A stretch of DNA of 64,000 nucleotides from Aureimonas sp. AU20. GTDB taxonomy: Bacteria > Pseudomonadota > Alphaproteobacteria > Rhizobiales > Rhizobiaceae. Positions 18,224 to 27,887 of the stretch are shown piece after piece; within the stretch, counting starts at the first letter, position 1; every line of letters begins with the position of its first letter. Both the position numbers and the translations under genes were made by a program. The DNA lies in assembly GCF_001442755.1 (NCBI RefSeq), contig NZ_CP006367.1, forward strand, positions 1,240,001 through 1,304,000, written 5' to 3'. The notes under the pieces were generated by a model. That model made no database searches. It was not told where the DNA came from and saw only the letters and a program-made list of their open reading frames with translations.

Positions 18224-21200
18224 TCAGGCCCAGACCACGTCGCTGCTGTCCAGCGACTCCACGCCCAGCGTGCGGAACGAGTCCGTGCCGGTGCTGTGGT
18301 GCACGGTCCAGACGTCGCCCTCGTGGGTCAGCGTCGCGCCCGCCCCAAAACCGACGAGGCGGATCGTGTCGTGCTCCGTGCCGGTTCCCGCCGCGTGGAA
18401 ATCGGTGATCGTGTCGAAGCCCGAGCCCTTCTCGAAGACGAAGGTGTCGTTGCCGCCGCCACCCGTCAGCCAATCGTCGCCGCCCTTGCCGTTCAGCACC
18501 TCGGCGCCGCCATGGCCGGTGATCCGGTTCGACAGGCCGTTGCCGGTGAGCGTCAGGTTCCAGCTCATCGCCGTCAGGTTCTCGACATTGGCCGGCAGCG
18601 TGAAGTTGCCGTAGGTTTCCACCGTGTCGATGCCTTCGCCGGCCTTCTCGACGATGGTCAGCTTGCCGGTGGCATAGGCGCGGTAGGTGTCGTCGCCTCG
18701 TCCGCCGATCAGGATGTCGTCGCCGCCCTTGCCGTCGAGAAGATTGTTGGAGCCCGAGCCGACCAGCCGGTCCGCCCCGGCCGTGCCGATCACGTTCGTG
18801 CTGTAGCCCGCGCTCACCGGCGGCTGCGCCGGCAGCTTGAAGTCGTCGGCGGCGAAGTCTGCGATCTTGTGGTTGCGGAACACCAGCGTGTCGTAGGGCG
18901 ACAGCGCGAGATAGACGTCCGAGCCGACCTGGCTCATCGCGCCCTTCACGTCCGCGAACGTGGCGAAGGGCGAGGCGTCGAGCCGCACCACGTCACCCAT
19001 CCCCGGCCCGGCCTCGAAGTCGGTGATGATGTCGGAGCCCGAATCCTTGCCGAAGACGAACGTGTCTCGCCCGGCGCCGCCGGTCAGAATGTCGTTGCCG
19101 CCGAGGCCCGCCAGGACATTGTCGCCACTGTTGCCGGTGATGATGTTGGACTGCCCGTTGCCGGTGCCGGCGATGTTGGCGGAGCCCGTGAGCGTCAGGT
19201 TCTCGACGAAGCCCGGGAGGGTGTAGGACACCTCGGAGCGAACCGTGTCGATGCCGCCGCCGCCGAGCTCCACGATCCGGGTGGCTGCGTTGCGCACGAG
19301 ATAGGTGTCGTCGCCCGCGCCCCCGGTCAGCGTGTCGGCGCCCGCGCCGCCGTCGAGGAGATCGGCCCCCGCCGTACCGCTAAGGCTCTCGGCCGCAGAG
19401 GTGCCGGAGAGAGTGGTGGTCGGGGTGGCGGAGGTCTTCAGCGTGTAGTGGGCGAGCGTGTAGTCGTTGAGCTGATAGGCGGTGATGGAGTCGATCTTCA
19501 TCTGCGCGACGAGATCCTTGGCCGGCGTTCCCGACAGGCCGCCGACCGCGATGTTGGCCAGCATGTACATGGCCGAGTTCATGTCGGAGGGCGTGTCCAC
19601 CGTCATCATCTCGTGCCCGTCCACGAAGTAGGTCAGCGTGTAGGGCGTCCAGGTGACGCCGTAGGTGTGCGAGCCCGATAGGTCGTCCAACAGGCCGTAG
19701 CCGCCCTTGTTCATGCCGTCGCTGGCGGAATGGGCGTCGAAATGCACTGCGCCCGGCTGGTCGCCGAAGACCTCCATCACGTCGAGCTCGGGCGGCCAGG
19801 AATTGTTGACGGGCAGGAGCCAGAAGGCGGGCCAGACGCCCGAGCCCTGGGGCAAAGTCGCCTTCATCTCGAAATGGCCGTAGGTCTGGGCGAACACGGC
19901 CTCCGAGGTGATGAGGCCGGACGTGTAGGCATAGCCGCCGGCGGCGGCCTGCTTGGCCGGGTCGATCGCCTGCGCGGTGATGGTCAGCTCGCCATTGGCG
20001 ACGGAGAACGGGTTGAGGCCGAGCGGCGCTGCGGCCTCCTTGCCGGGAAGGCCCCGGAACGTGTCGTCGACATAGATCTGCCCTTCCTTGTTGGAGGACA
20101 GCGTGTAAGCGTTGAGCCCGCCCCATTCGTACTTGGTGAGCCAGGTTCCACTGGTGCCGTCGAAGCGCGAGAAGCTGTTGAAGTCGTCGCGAAAGGTCTG
20201 GACCATCGCGCTCCTGTCGAGGTCGAAGACGAAGTCCTTGGCCGAGAGCGAGGTGGCGAGCGTGTTCTGGAGCGTCAGCGTCTGCCCGTCGCCGAGCGCG
20301 ATGAAGCTGTTGGTGCCGACCTGCTGGATGGCGCCCTTCAGCTCCGCGAAGCTCTTGAAGCTCGCGCCGTCGAGGCGGATGCGGTCGCCCTCAGTTGAGG
20401 AGAAGTCGGCGATGACGTCGGAGCCTTGCCCACGCGCGACGACGAAGAGATCGGCGCCGCCCTTGCCGACGAGCACGTCGTTGCCGCCCCCGCCGTTCAG
20501 CGTGTTGTTGCCCTCGTTGCCGGTGACGAGATTGTTCAGCTCGTTGCCGATGGCGGTGGAGTTCGCCTTGCCCATGAGGGTGAGGTTCTCGACCGACTGG
20601 CCCTTGGGCAGGGCGAAGCCGATGTCGTTCCAGCTCAGCACCGTGTCGATGCCGCCGCCGGCCTTCTCGACGATGTGCGCCGTGGTGTCGGAGGCGACAT
20701 AGGTGTCGTCGCCGAGCCCGCCGGCCAGCGTGACGTGCTTGGCATAAGCGATCATGTAGTCGTTGCCCGCGGTGCCGGTGAGGCTGTTGTTGGCGAGCGT
20801 GCCGGAGAAGGTCGTGGACGAGCCGCCGCTGACCGGCAGCGCGTTCTCGAACAGGACGTTCTCGGCCACGAGCTTGGCGGGCGCGACGTTCTTGAGGGTC
20901 AGCGTCTCGCCGTTGCCGAGCGCGATCACCGTGTCGGCGCCCACCTGACTCGCGCTCGCGCGAAACGCCTCGAAGCTCTCGAAGGCGAAGCCCTTGAGAT
21001 CGAGGATGTCGCCCTTGGTGCCGGTCTCGAAATCGGTGATCGTGTCGGAGCCGTTGCCCTTGGCGATCACGAAGGCGTCGCGCCCGGCGCCGCCGGTCAG
21101 CGTGTCGTTGCCGTCGCCGCCGTCCAGCGTGTCGACGCCGCTCGTACCGACGATCGTGTCGGTGACGTTGAGGAGGCGGACATGGGCGGCCGTCAGGCTG

Positions 21201-22966
21201 CTCATCGAGACATTCTTGAGGATGACGCCCTCGTGCCCGCCGAGATCGATATGGAGATCGGCGCCGACCTGCACCATGCGCTTGCTGAGCGCGGCGAAGC
21301 TGCCGAAGGCGGCGCCGTCGATCTTCAGGAGATCGGCCTGCGCGCCCGTGGTCTGGAAGTCGGTGATCGTCTTGGTGCCGGTGCCCTTGGTGACCACGAA
21401 CGTGTCGCTGCCGCCCTTGCCGGTCAACGTGTCGGCGCCCTGGCCGCCGTCCAGCACGTTGGCGGCGTCGTTGCCGGTGAGGATGTTGTCGAGGTCGTTG
21501 CCGGTCCCGTCGATCGCCGCCGTGCCCATGAGGGTGAGGTTCTCGATCGACTGGTCGCCCGGCAATCGATAGCTGAACCAGGTCTGCACGGTGTCGATGC
21601 CCTGGCCCGCAAGCTCCACAATGCGGGTGGTGCCGTTGACGATATAGGTGTCGTCGCCCGCCCCGCCCTTGAAGGTGACGTTGGCGGCCTGGGCGGAGAA
21701 CTGGTCGTTGCCCCCGCTTCCCTCCAGCGCGGCGTTGGCGGTGCCCGCCGTCAGCCATTTGTTCGGCGCGGCGGAGGCGAGGAGCAGCTTGCCCGTCAGC
21801 GCACCGGGCGCGTCGCTTGGCGAGGGGGCCGGCGTGGCGCCGACGCCCTGCTGGCTGTCGGTGGCCGGAACGGATGTCTCGACGGCGGGAGTCGGGGGCG
21901 GCGTAGAGGGTGTCGGCGCGCTCTTGGCGAACTGAAGGTTGGCGCTGGTGAGGCTGGCGAGCGAAACATTGGCGAGGGTGAGGACCTGCCCGCCGCCGAG
22001 ATCGACGCTGAGGTCGGCGCCGACCTGCAGGGCGCTTGCCTTGAACCCCGCGAAGTCCGACAGCGCCGTGTCCACGAGCTTCAGGACGTCGCCGCCGCGC
22101 GCCGAGAAGTCGGTGATCGCGTCGTTGCCGCCACCCTTGCCGACCACGAACGTGTCGGCGCCCGCGCCGCCGGTCAGGAGATCGTCGCCCGAGCCGCCCT
22201 GGATCGTGTCGGCACCAGCCGTTCCCACAAACGAGAAGCGGAAGTTGGAGGCGTCGAGATCGGCGGCGGCGACGCCCTTCAAGAGCACCGCGTCGCCCGC
22301 CTCCAGAAGGATCAGCGTGTCGGCGCCGTGCTGCACGATCCGCCCCTTGAGCGCGGCGAAGTCGGCAAAACCGGTGCCCTCGATCTGCAGCGTGTCGGCC
22401 GAGGCGCCCTTGGCCGCGAAGTCGCGGACCACGTCCTGCCCGCCGCCCCGCTGGAAGACGAACGTGTCGCGCCCGCCGCCGCCCACGAGAATGTCGTTGC
22501 CGCGCCCGCCATTCAGGGTGTTGTTGCCGGAATTGCCGGTGAGGACATTGTCGAGATCGTTGCCGGTGCCGGTGGAATGGGCGGTGCCGGCCAGGGTCAG
22601 GTTCTCGATCGACTGCGTGTTGTCGAGCGTGAAGGACGAGGCCCAGGTCTTCACTGTGTCGATGCCCTGGCCCGCGAGCTCGAAGATCCGCGTCGTCTGG
22701 TTATAGGCGATGTAGGTGTCATCGCCCGCGCCACCGCTCAGAACTGTGTTGGCGCCGCCGCGGATCTCGTCGCGCCGGCTTGTTCCCGTGAGGCTTGACC
22801 CCGCCGTGTCGGCATAGAGCCAGACCTCCGGCCGGGCGCTGGACTCGGCTGCGGCTGATTGGGCAAAGCCCGCCATCGCCGCCGCGATTTCGGCCTGCGT
22901 GGCGATCGCTGCCGGCTTGCTCTGGTCGGTTCCGTTCGCCTGCGTCGATTGGGTCATCTCTCGCAT
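18224..22966 (-). CDS. Large RTX (haemolysin-type Ca-binding) protein with embedded GH16 glucanase domain
   Basis: A 1580-residue protein with no N-terminal signal. Many GGxGxDxLxGG nonapeptide blocks (for example GGRGNDILVGGGGRDTFVF) recur in about six clusters (roughly residues 60-340, 400-640, 640-920 and 1180-1580), separated by repeated 'QSIENLTL..GTGNDLDNILTG' units and a Pro/Thr-rich linker near 345-390. A GH16 domain lies at about 920-1170 with catalytic motif ELDVMEVFG (Glu1060 and Glu1065). The architecture matches rhizobial type I-secreted glycanases such as ExsH or PlyA, exported by a PrsDE-like system via an uncleaved C-terminal signal. Likely role: extracellular cleavage of the exopolysaccharide. 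No secretion genes are in the window. Confidence 0.88.
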   Translation of the reverse strand: MREMTQSTQANGTDQSKPAAIATQAEIAAAMAGFAQSAAAESSARPEVWLYADTAGSSLTGTSRRDEIRGGANTVLSGGAGDDTYIAYNQTTRIFELAGQGIDTVKTWASSFTLDNTQSIENLTLAGTAHSTGTGNDLDNVLTGNSGNNTLNGGRGNDILVGGGGRDTFVFQRGGGQDVVRDFAAKGASADTLQIEGTGFADFAALKGRIVQHGADTLILLEAGDAVLLKGVAAADLDASNFRFSFVGTAGADTIQGGSGDDLLTGGAGADTFVVGKGGGNDAITDFSARGGDVLKLVDTALSDFAGFKASALQVGADLSVDLGGGQVLTLANVSLASLTSANLQFAKSAPTPSTPPPTPAVETSVPATDSQQGVGATPAPSPSDAPGALTGKLLLASAAPNKWLTAGTANAALEGSGGNDQFSAQAANVTFKGGAGDDTYIVNGTTRIVELAGQGIDTVQTWFSYRLPGDQSIENLTLMGTAAIDGTGNDLDNILTGNDAANVLDGGQGADTLTGKGGSDTFVVTKGTGTKTITDFQTTGAQADLLKIDGAAFGSFAALSKRMVQVGADLHIDLGGHEGVILKNVSMSSLTAAHVRLLNVTDTIVGTSGVDTLDGGDGNDTLTGGAGRDAFVIAKGNGSDTITDFETGTKGDILDLKGFAFESFEAFRASASQVGADTVIALGNGETLTLKNVAPAKLVAENVLFENALPVSGGSSTTFSGTLANNSLTGTAGNDYMIAYAKHVTLAGGLGDDTYVASDTTAHIVEKAGGGIDTVLSWNDIGFALPKGQSVENLTLMGKANSTAIGNELNNLVTGNEGNNTLNGGGGNDVLVGKGGADLFVVARGQGSDVIADFSSTEGDRIRLDGASFKSFAELKGAIQQVGTNSFIALGDGQTLTLQNTLATSLSAKDFVFDLDRSAMVQTFRDDFNSFSRFDGTSGTWLTKYEWGGLNAYTLSSNKEGQIYVDDTFRGLPGKEAAAPLGLNPFSVANGELTITAQAIDPAKQAAAGGYAYTSGLITSEAVFAQTYGHFEMKATLPQGSGVWPAFWLLPVNNSWPPELDVMEVFGDQPGAVHFDAHSASDGMNKGGYGLLDDLSGSHTYGVTWTPYTLTYFVDGHEMMTVDTPSDMNSAMYMLANIAVGGLSGTPAKDLVAQMKIDSITAYQLNDYTLAHYTLKTSATPTTTLSGTSAAESLSGTAGADLLDGGAGADTLTGGAGDDTYLVRNAATRIVELGGGGIDTVRSEVSYTLPGFVENLTLTGSANIAGTGNGQSNIITGNSGDNVLAGLGGNDILTGGAGRDTFVFGKDSGSDIITDFEAGPGMGDVVRLDASPFATFADVKGAMSQVGSDVYLALSPYDTLVFRNHKIADFAADDFKLPAQPPVSAGYSTNVIGTAGADRLVGSGSNNLLDGKGGDDILIGGRGDDTYRAYATGKLTIVEKAGEGIDTVETYGNFTLPANVENLTAMSWNLTLTGNGLSNRITGHGGAEVLNGKGGDDWLTGGGGNDTFVFEKGSGFDTITDFHAAGTGTEHDTIRLVGFGAGATLTHEGDVWTVHHSTGTDSFRTLGVESLDSSDVVWA

Positions 22967-23291
22967 CCGCTTCTGCTGAAGGCGGGGGGCTCACGCCCGC
23001 CGGCCGTCAAGCCAACCATCTTGAATGGATCGAAGGATACGGAACCTCTGATATTGTTATCTGAATTCGATCGGACGCATTTTAGAGACTAAAGTCATTC
23101 GTCCTCTATAGGACAAATTATGTGCTGCTAACGAAGTATAGAAATATTAAGAAAATGTTGCGTTGCACTTGACCCTTGGTTGTAACCCATAGGATCATGC
23201 GAGCGCGAAGTCTGAATATCGGGAAGTGCAGCCGTTTTGGACGGCGGCCGAGATGTTCGACTTTCCTCTCGCTAGAGCAACGAGCATCTCC
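22967..23291. promoter_or_regulatory. Divergent promoter region between RTX-GH16 gene and ugd
   Basis: This 325-bp gap is AT-rich from about 23030 to 23170, so both the RTX gene (leftward) and the ugd-led operon (rightward) probably start here. A possible -35-like TTGACC lies at 23169-23174 with a weak -10-like ATAGGAT about 15 bp downstream. Shared regulation of polymer synthesis and its hydrolase is plausible. Confidence 0.4.
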
Positions 23292-24638
23292 ATGAAAATC
23301 GCCATCGTCGGATCTGGCTATGTCGGACTTGTGTCCGGCGCCTGCTTTGCGGATTTCGGCCACACGGTTCGCTGTGTCGACAAGGACGCGAGCAAGATCG
23401 CTGCCCTGCGCGAGGGGCGCATTCCCATCTTCGAGCCGGGTCTGGAAACCTTGGTCTCCACCAACGCGGCGGCCGGGCGCATTGCGTTCGACACCGATCT
23501 CGCTTCCGCCGTGGCGGAGGCCGACGTCGTCTTCATTGCGGTCGGCACGCCTTCAAGGCGTGGCGACGGCTTCGCAGACCTCACCTATGTCTACGCCGCC
23601 GCGCGGGAGATCGCCCATTCGCTGCGCGGCTACACCGTGCTCGTGACCAAGTCGACCGTGCCGGTGGGCACCGGAGACGAGGTGGAGCGGATCGTGCGCG
23701 AAGCGCGCCCCGACGCCGATTTCCACGTCGTATCCAACCCCGAGTTCCTGCGCGAGGGCGCCGCGATCGACGATTTCAAGCGGCCCGACCGTATTCTCGT
23801 CGGCTCCGACGAGCCGCGCGCGCGAGAGGTCATGGCGGAGGTCTACCGGCCGCTTTATCTGAACAGCGCGCCGATCGTCTACACCAGCCGGCGCACGGCC
23901 GAGCTGACCAAATACGCCGCCAACGCCTTTCTGGCGACCAAGATCACCTTCATCAACGAGATGGCGGACCTGTGCGAGAAGGTCGGCGCCGACGTGCAGG
24001 ACGTGGCGCGCGGCATGGGGCTCGACAATCGCATCGGCTCCAAGTTCCTCCATGCCGGGCCGGGCTATGGCGGCTCCTGCTTTCCCAAGGACACGCTCGC
24101 CCTCATCAAGACCGCGCAGGATTTCGGCGCGCCCTCGCGCATCGTGGAAACGGTGGCGGCGGTCAACGAGCAGCGCAAGCGCTCCATGGCCCGGCGCGTG
24201 ATCGAGGCCTGCGGCGGCAGCGTGCGCGGGCGCACGATCGCGCTACTCGGCCTCACCTTCAAGCCCAACACCGACGACATGCGCGACGCGCCCTCGCTTG
24301 CCGTCGCCACCGCCCTGCAGGACGGCGGGGCGCGGGTGCGCGCCTTCGACCCCGAGGGCATGGGGCAGGCGGCGCTGGTGCTGAACGACATCGCCTATGC
24401 CGCCGACGCCTATGGCTGCGTCGAGGGGGCCGACGCCGTGGTTCTGGTGACGGAATGGAACACGTTCCGCGCGCTCGATCTCGACCGGATCGGGGCGGCC
24501 ATGAAGGGCCGCGTCTTCGTGGACCTGCGCAATGTCTACAAGCGCGCCGTGATGGAGGCCAAGGGCTTCCAGTACCACGATGTCGGCCGGGGCGGGGATG
24601 CGCCGGGCGCCGCGCGCGCCGCCGACGTCGCAGCCTGA
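23292..24638 (+). CDS. ugd: UDP-glucose 6-dehydrogenase
   Basis: A 448-residue protein starting [16 protein letters not shown] (Rossmann GxGYVG). It has the family motifs [28 protein letters not shown], the catalytic Cys in [13 protein letters not shown] near residue 260 and [17 protein letters not shown]. It oxidises UDP-glucose twice to UDP-glucuronate with NAD+. It is the first gene of the rightward exopolysaccharide operon, directly followed by the enzyme that uses its product. The C-terminal 20 residues are an Ala-rich extension beyond the usual end. Confidence 0.95.
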   Translation: MKIAIVGSGYVGLVSGACFADFGHTVRCVDKDASKIAALREGRIPIFEPGLETLVSTNAAAGRIAFDTDLASAVAEADVVFIAVGTPSRRGDGFADLTYVYAAAREIAHSLRGYTVLVTKSTVPVGTGDEVERIVREARPDADFHVVSNPEFLREGAAIDDFKRPDRILVGSDEPRAREVMAEVYRPLYLNSAPIVYTSRRTAELTKYAANAFLATKITFINEMADLCEKVGADVQDVARGMGLDNRIGSKFLHAGPGYGGSCFPKDTLALIKTAQDFGAPSRIVETVAAVNEQRKRSMARRVIEACGGSVRGRTIALLGLTFKPNTDDMRDAPSLAVATALQDGGARVRAFDPEGMGQAALVLNDIAYAADAYGCVEGADAVVLVTEWNTFRALDLDRIGAAMKGRVFVDLRNVYKRAVMEAKGFQYHDVGRGGDAPGAARAADVAA

Positions 24639-24733
24639 GGTCAGGCCCCTTTGCCCGTCTCGGGATCGAGGCGGGCCGTTCCGGCGGGCCGAGACGGCGC
24701 CGCCGGCTGCATCGATTTCGCTTGGAGCCTGGC

Positions 24734-25681
24734 ATGAACCCCTACACCAACACGGCGCTGGTCACCGGCGGAGCCGGATTCATCGGCTCGCATCTGTGCG
24801 AGCGCCTGATCGGCCGGGGCACGAATGTCGTCTGCGTCGACAACTACTACACCGGCACGCGCGCCAACATCGCCAGCCTCATCGGCCATCCCGGCTTCGA
24901 GGTGATGCGCCACGACGTGACCTTCCCGCTCTATGTGCAGGTCTCGCAGGTGTTCAACCTCGCCTGTCCGGCCTCGCCCATTCACTATCAGCGCGATCCC
25001 GTGCAGACCACGAAGGTCAGCGTGCACGGGGCGATCAACATGTTGGGCCTCGCCAAGCGCCTGAACGTGCCGATCCTCCAGGCCTCCACCTCGGAGGTCT
25101 ACGGCGACCCGCTGGTGCACCCGCAGGTCGAGGATTACTGGGGCCACGTGAACCCGATCGGCATGCGCTCCTGCTACGACGAGGGCAAGCGCTGCGCCGA
25201 GACGCTGTTCTTCGACTACTGGCGTCAGCACGCCTTGCAGATCAAGGTCATCCGCATCTTCAACACCTATGGCCCGCGCATGCACCCGAACGACGGGCGC
25301 GTCGTGTCGAACTTCATCGTCCAGGCGCTTCGCGGCGAGCCGATCACCATCTATGGCGACGGGTCGCAGACGCGCTCCTTCTGCTATGTCGACGATCTCG
25401 TGGACGGCATGCTGGCCATGATGGATTCGGGGCCGGGCTTCACCGGTCCGGTGAATGTCGGCAATCCCGGCGAGTTCTCCATGCTGGAACTGGCCGAGCT
25501 CGTTCTTCGCAAGACCGGCTCTTCTTCCGCCATCGAGTTCCTGCCGCTGCCCTCGGACGATCCGCGCCAGCGCCGGCCCGACATCTCCCTCGCCAAGGCC
25601 GAACTCGGCTGGGAGCCCAAGGTCGCGCTGGAAGACGGGATCGAGCGGACGATCCACTATTTCCGAGCCCTCGTTCAGTAG
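24734..25681 (+). CDS. UDP-glucuronate decarboxylase (UDP-xylose synthase)-like SDR
   Basis: A 315-residue extended SDR. It has NAD motif [23 protein letters not shown] and [14 protein letters not shown] as the catalytic pair in [28 protein letters not shown] and [19 protein letters not shown]. The Y-D-E-G-K and ACPASPxHYQ motifs distinguish UDP-glucuronate decarboxylases from dTDP-glucose dehydratases. It converts UDP-glucuronate to UDP-xylose (with a 4-keto intermediate). Placed 95 bp after ugd, it implies xylose in the polymer. An Arna-like ketose product cannot be wholly excluded without assay. Confidence 0.9.
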   Translation: MNPYTNTALVTGGAGFIGSHLCERLIGRGTNVVCVDNYYTGTRANIASLIGHPGFEVMRHDVTFPLYVQVSQVFNLACPASPIHYQRDPVQTTKVSVHGAINMLGLAKRLNVPILQASTSEVYGDPLVHPQVEDYWGHVNPIGMRSCYDEGKRCAETLFFDYWRQHALQIKVIRIFNTYGPRMHPNDGRVVSNFIVQALRGEPITIYGDGSQTRSFCYVDDLVDGMLAMMDSGPGFTGPVNVGNPGEFSMLELAELVLRKTGSSSAIEFLPLPSDDPRQRRPDISLAKAELGWEPKVALEDGIERTIHYFRALVQ

Positions 25682-25691
25682 GCGGTCCGCC

Positions 25692-27887
25692 ATGCTTCAC
25701 CGCGTCCACCCCGCCGCGCACGCGCCCGAAGCCGGTTCGGCGATCCTGTCGCCGACCGAACTCCTGGTTCAGATCTGGGGCATCGTCCGGCGCCATATGC
25801 TGCTGATCGGCGCGGCGGTCGCGGTGAGCCTCGCTCTTGCCGTGATCTATCTCCTGCTTGCGCCGCCGCAGTTCACCGCGACGGCCACCATGGTGATGGA
25901 CGCGCGCCGCTCCACCACGATGATGAACCCGTCGGTCAGCGCCAACGTGGCCGAGACGCCGCTCGACAATCCGACCGTGGAAAGCCAGCTGGAGATCCTG
26001 CGCTCGGAAAACATCGCGCTCGCGGTGGTGCGTCAGCTGAAGCTGGACGAAGACCCCGACTTCACCCGGCCGACCGGGCTCGGCGCGGTGAAGCGCAGCC
26101 TGCGCTCGCTCGTCTCCTCCAATGAGCCGCCGACGCCCGAGCAGCGCCTGCGCGCGGCGGTGGCCGAGGTCGACAACAATCTCTATGTGCGCCGCATCGG
26201 CGTCACCTTCGTGTTCGAGATCAGCTTCACCTCTACCAGCCCGCAGCGCGCCGCCGAGGTCGCCAACGCGGTGGCCGACGCCTATGTCACCGACCAGCTC
26301 GACGCCAAGTACCAGTCGACCCGCCGGGCCGGCGTCTGGCTGCAGGAGCGCCTGGCCGAACTCGGCGCGCAGGCCTCAGAGGCCGACCGCGCCGTGGTGG
26401 ACTTTCGCGCCACCAACAACATAGTGGATGCCGGGGGCGGGCGGCTCCTGTCCGAGCAGCAGCTGACCGAGCTGAACACGCAGCTCTCGGCCGCGCGCGG
26501 CAATGCCAGCGAGGCGCGCGCCCGGCTCGACCGGGTCGAGCAGATGATCGGCTCGGATCTGGCCGACTCGACGCTGACCGACGCGCTGCGCAACGAGGTC
26601 ATCATCAAGCTGCGCAACCAGTATTCCGAGCTGACCAAGCGCGAGGCAGACCTCGCCAAGCGCCTGGGGCCGCAGCATCAGGCCGTCGCCAATGTCCGGG
26701 GCGAGATCGCCGAGGCCAAGCGCTCCATCAACGAGGAACTGGGCCGCATCGGCGAGGGCTATCGCAGCGACTACGAGATCGCCCGCGCGCGCGTCGCCAC
26801 GATCGAGGCGAGCCTCAAGGAGGCGATCGGGCAGTCCCAGCTTTCCAGCCAGGCGCAGGTCCAGCTCCGAGCGCTGGAAAGCTCGGCCCAGAGCTACCGC
26901 GCGCTCTACGACAGCTTTCTTCAGCGCTACCGCGAGACCGTCCAGCAGCAGTCCTTCCCGCTGACGGAGGCGCGGCTCATCACCAGCGCCTCGCCGCCGG
27001 GACAGAAGAGCAAGCCGCGCACGTCCATGGCGCTGGCCGGGGCGCTGGTGCTCGGCGGCATCGCCGGCTTCGGCCTCGCCTTCCTGCGCGACGCCACCGA
27101 CAAGACGTTGCGCCGGCCGAGCGACGTGGAGCGCCAGCTCGGCGTTCCCTGCATCGCCAGCGTGCCCGCCGTCGAGACCGTGCGCGGCAAGGAGGCGAGC
27201 GGGCTGCGCGAGGTCGTCGCCCGGCCCATCGCGCGCTTTGCCGAGTCCATCCGCGCCATCAAGGTCGCGGTGGATTTCCACCCGACCGAGCGCGGCCCCC
27301 AGATCGTCGGCTTCGTGTCGGGCCTGCCGGGCGAGGGCAAGACGACGCTGGCGGCCAATTTCGCCGAACTCGCCGCCCAGTCCGGCGCCCGCACGGTGCT
27401 GGTGGACTGCGACCTGCGCAATCCCTCGCTGACGCGCCGTCTGGCGGGCTCGGCCCGTGTCCGCCTCACGGATCTGCGGGACGGGACCGCCGCCGCCCAT
27501 GCCATGCTGCGCACGCGCGACGGGCGGCTCGACTTCCTGCCGGCGGTGCAGCTGGAGGACGGCACCAGTTCCAACGACGTGTTGTCCTCGCGCGCCATGG
27601 CCGAGACGCTCGCCCATCTCAAGCAGCACTACGACTATGTGGTGGTGGACCTGCCGCCGCTCCTGCCGATCATTGACGCGCGCGCTTCGGCCGACATGAT
27701 CGACTGTTTCGTGTTCACCGTGGAATGGGGCGGGACGCTGATCGACAATGCGCGCCGGTCCCTGGAGCTTTCGGACCGCATCCAGCGCAGGACCGTCGGC
27801 GTCGTGCTCAACAAGGTCGATGGGCGCCAAGCCAAGCGCTATTTCGAATACGAATACGCGCCCGGCAAGAGCGCCTATTATGGCTAG
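25692..27887 (+). CDS. Wzc/ExoP-like polysaccharide co-polymerase with BY-kinase domain
   Basis: A 731-residue protein. It has an N-terminal Wzz domain with a transmembrane helix at about 37-58, a long periplasmic coiled-coil region (about 60-440), a second helix near 445-465 and a C-terminal bacterial tyrosine kinase domain with Walker A GLPGEGKTTLA near 545, Walker A' VLVDCDLRNP near 570 and VVVDLPPLLP. The tail YFEYEYAPGKSAYYG is the autophosphorylated Tyr cluster. It controls chain length and export of Wzx/Wzy-made polysaccharide. The stop of the UDP-xylose synthase gene is 10 bp upstream, and the next gene overlaps by 8 bp. Confidence 0.93.
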   Translation: MLHRVHPAAHAPEAGSAILSPTELLVQIWGIVRRHMLLIGAAVAVSLALAVIYLLLAPPQFTATATMVMDARRSTTMMNPSVSANVAETPLDNPTVESQLEILRSENIALAVVRQLKLDEDPDFTRPTGLGAVKRSLRSLVSSNEPPTPEQRLRAAVAEVDNNLYVRRIGVTFVFEISFTSTSPQRAAEVANAVADAYVTDQLDAKYQSTRRAGVWLQERLAELGAQASEADRAVVDFRATNNIVDAGGGRLLSEQQLTELNTQLSAARGNASEARARLDRVEQMIGSDLADSTLTDALRNEVIIKLRNQYSELTKREADLAKRLGPQHQAVANVRGEIAEAKRSINEELGRIGEGYRSDYEIARARVATIEASLKEAIGQSQLSSQAQVQLRALESSAQSYRALYDSFLQRYRETVQQQSFPLTEARLITSASPPGQKSKPRTSMALAGALVLGGIAGFGLAFLRDATDKTLRRPSDVERQLGVPCIASVPAVETVRGKEASGLREVVARPIARFAESIRAIKVAVDFHPTERGPQIVGFVSGLPGEGKTTLAANFAELAAQSGARTVLVDCDLRNPSLTRRLAGSARVRLTDLRDGTAAAHAMLRTRDGRLDFLPAVQLEDGTSSNDVLSSRAMAETLAHLKQHYDYVVVDLPPLLPIIDARASADMIDCFVFTVEWGGTLIDNARRSLELSDRIQRRTVGVVLNKVDGRQAKRYFEYEYAPGKSAYYG

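Noticed and set aside
20426-22798. A 790-codon open frame on the plus strand, opposite the RTX-GH16 gene
   Set aside because: It is an antisense shadow of the repeat-rich GC-biased gene; its translation is low-complexity Val/Ala/Gly/Arg with no family features.
23972-24733. N-terminal extension of the UDP-glucuronate decarboxylase frame into ugd
   Set aside because: The extension is Arg/Ala-rich, overlaps ugd throughout, and the Rossmann motif begins just after ATG 24734.
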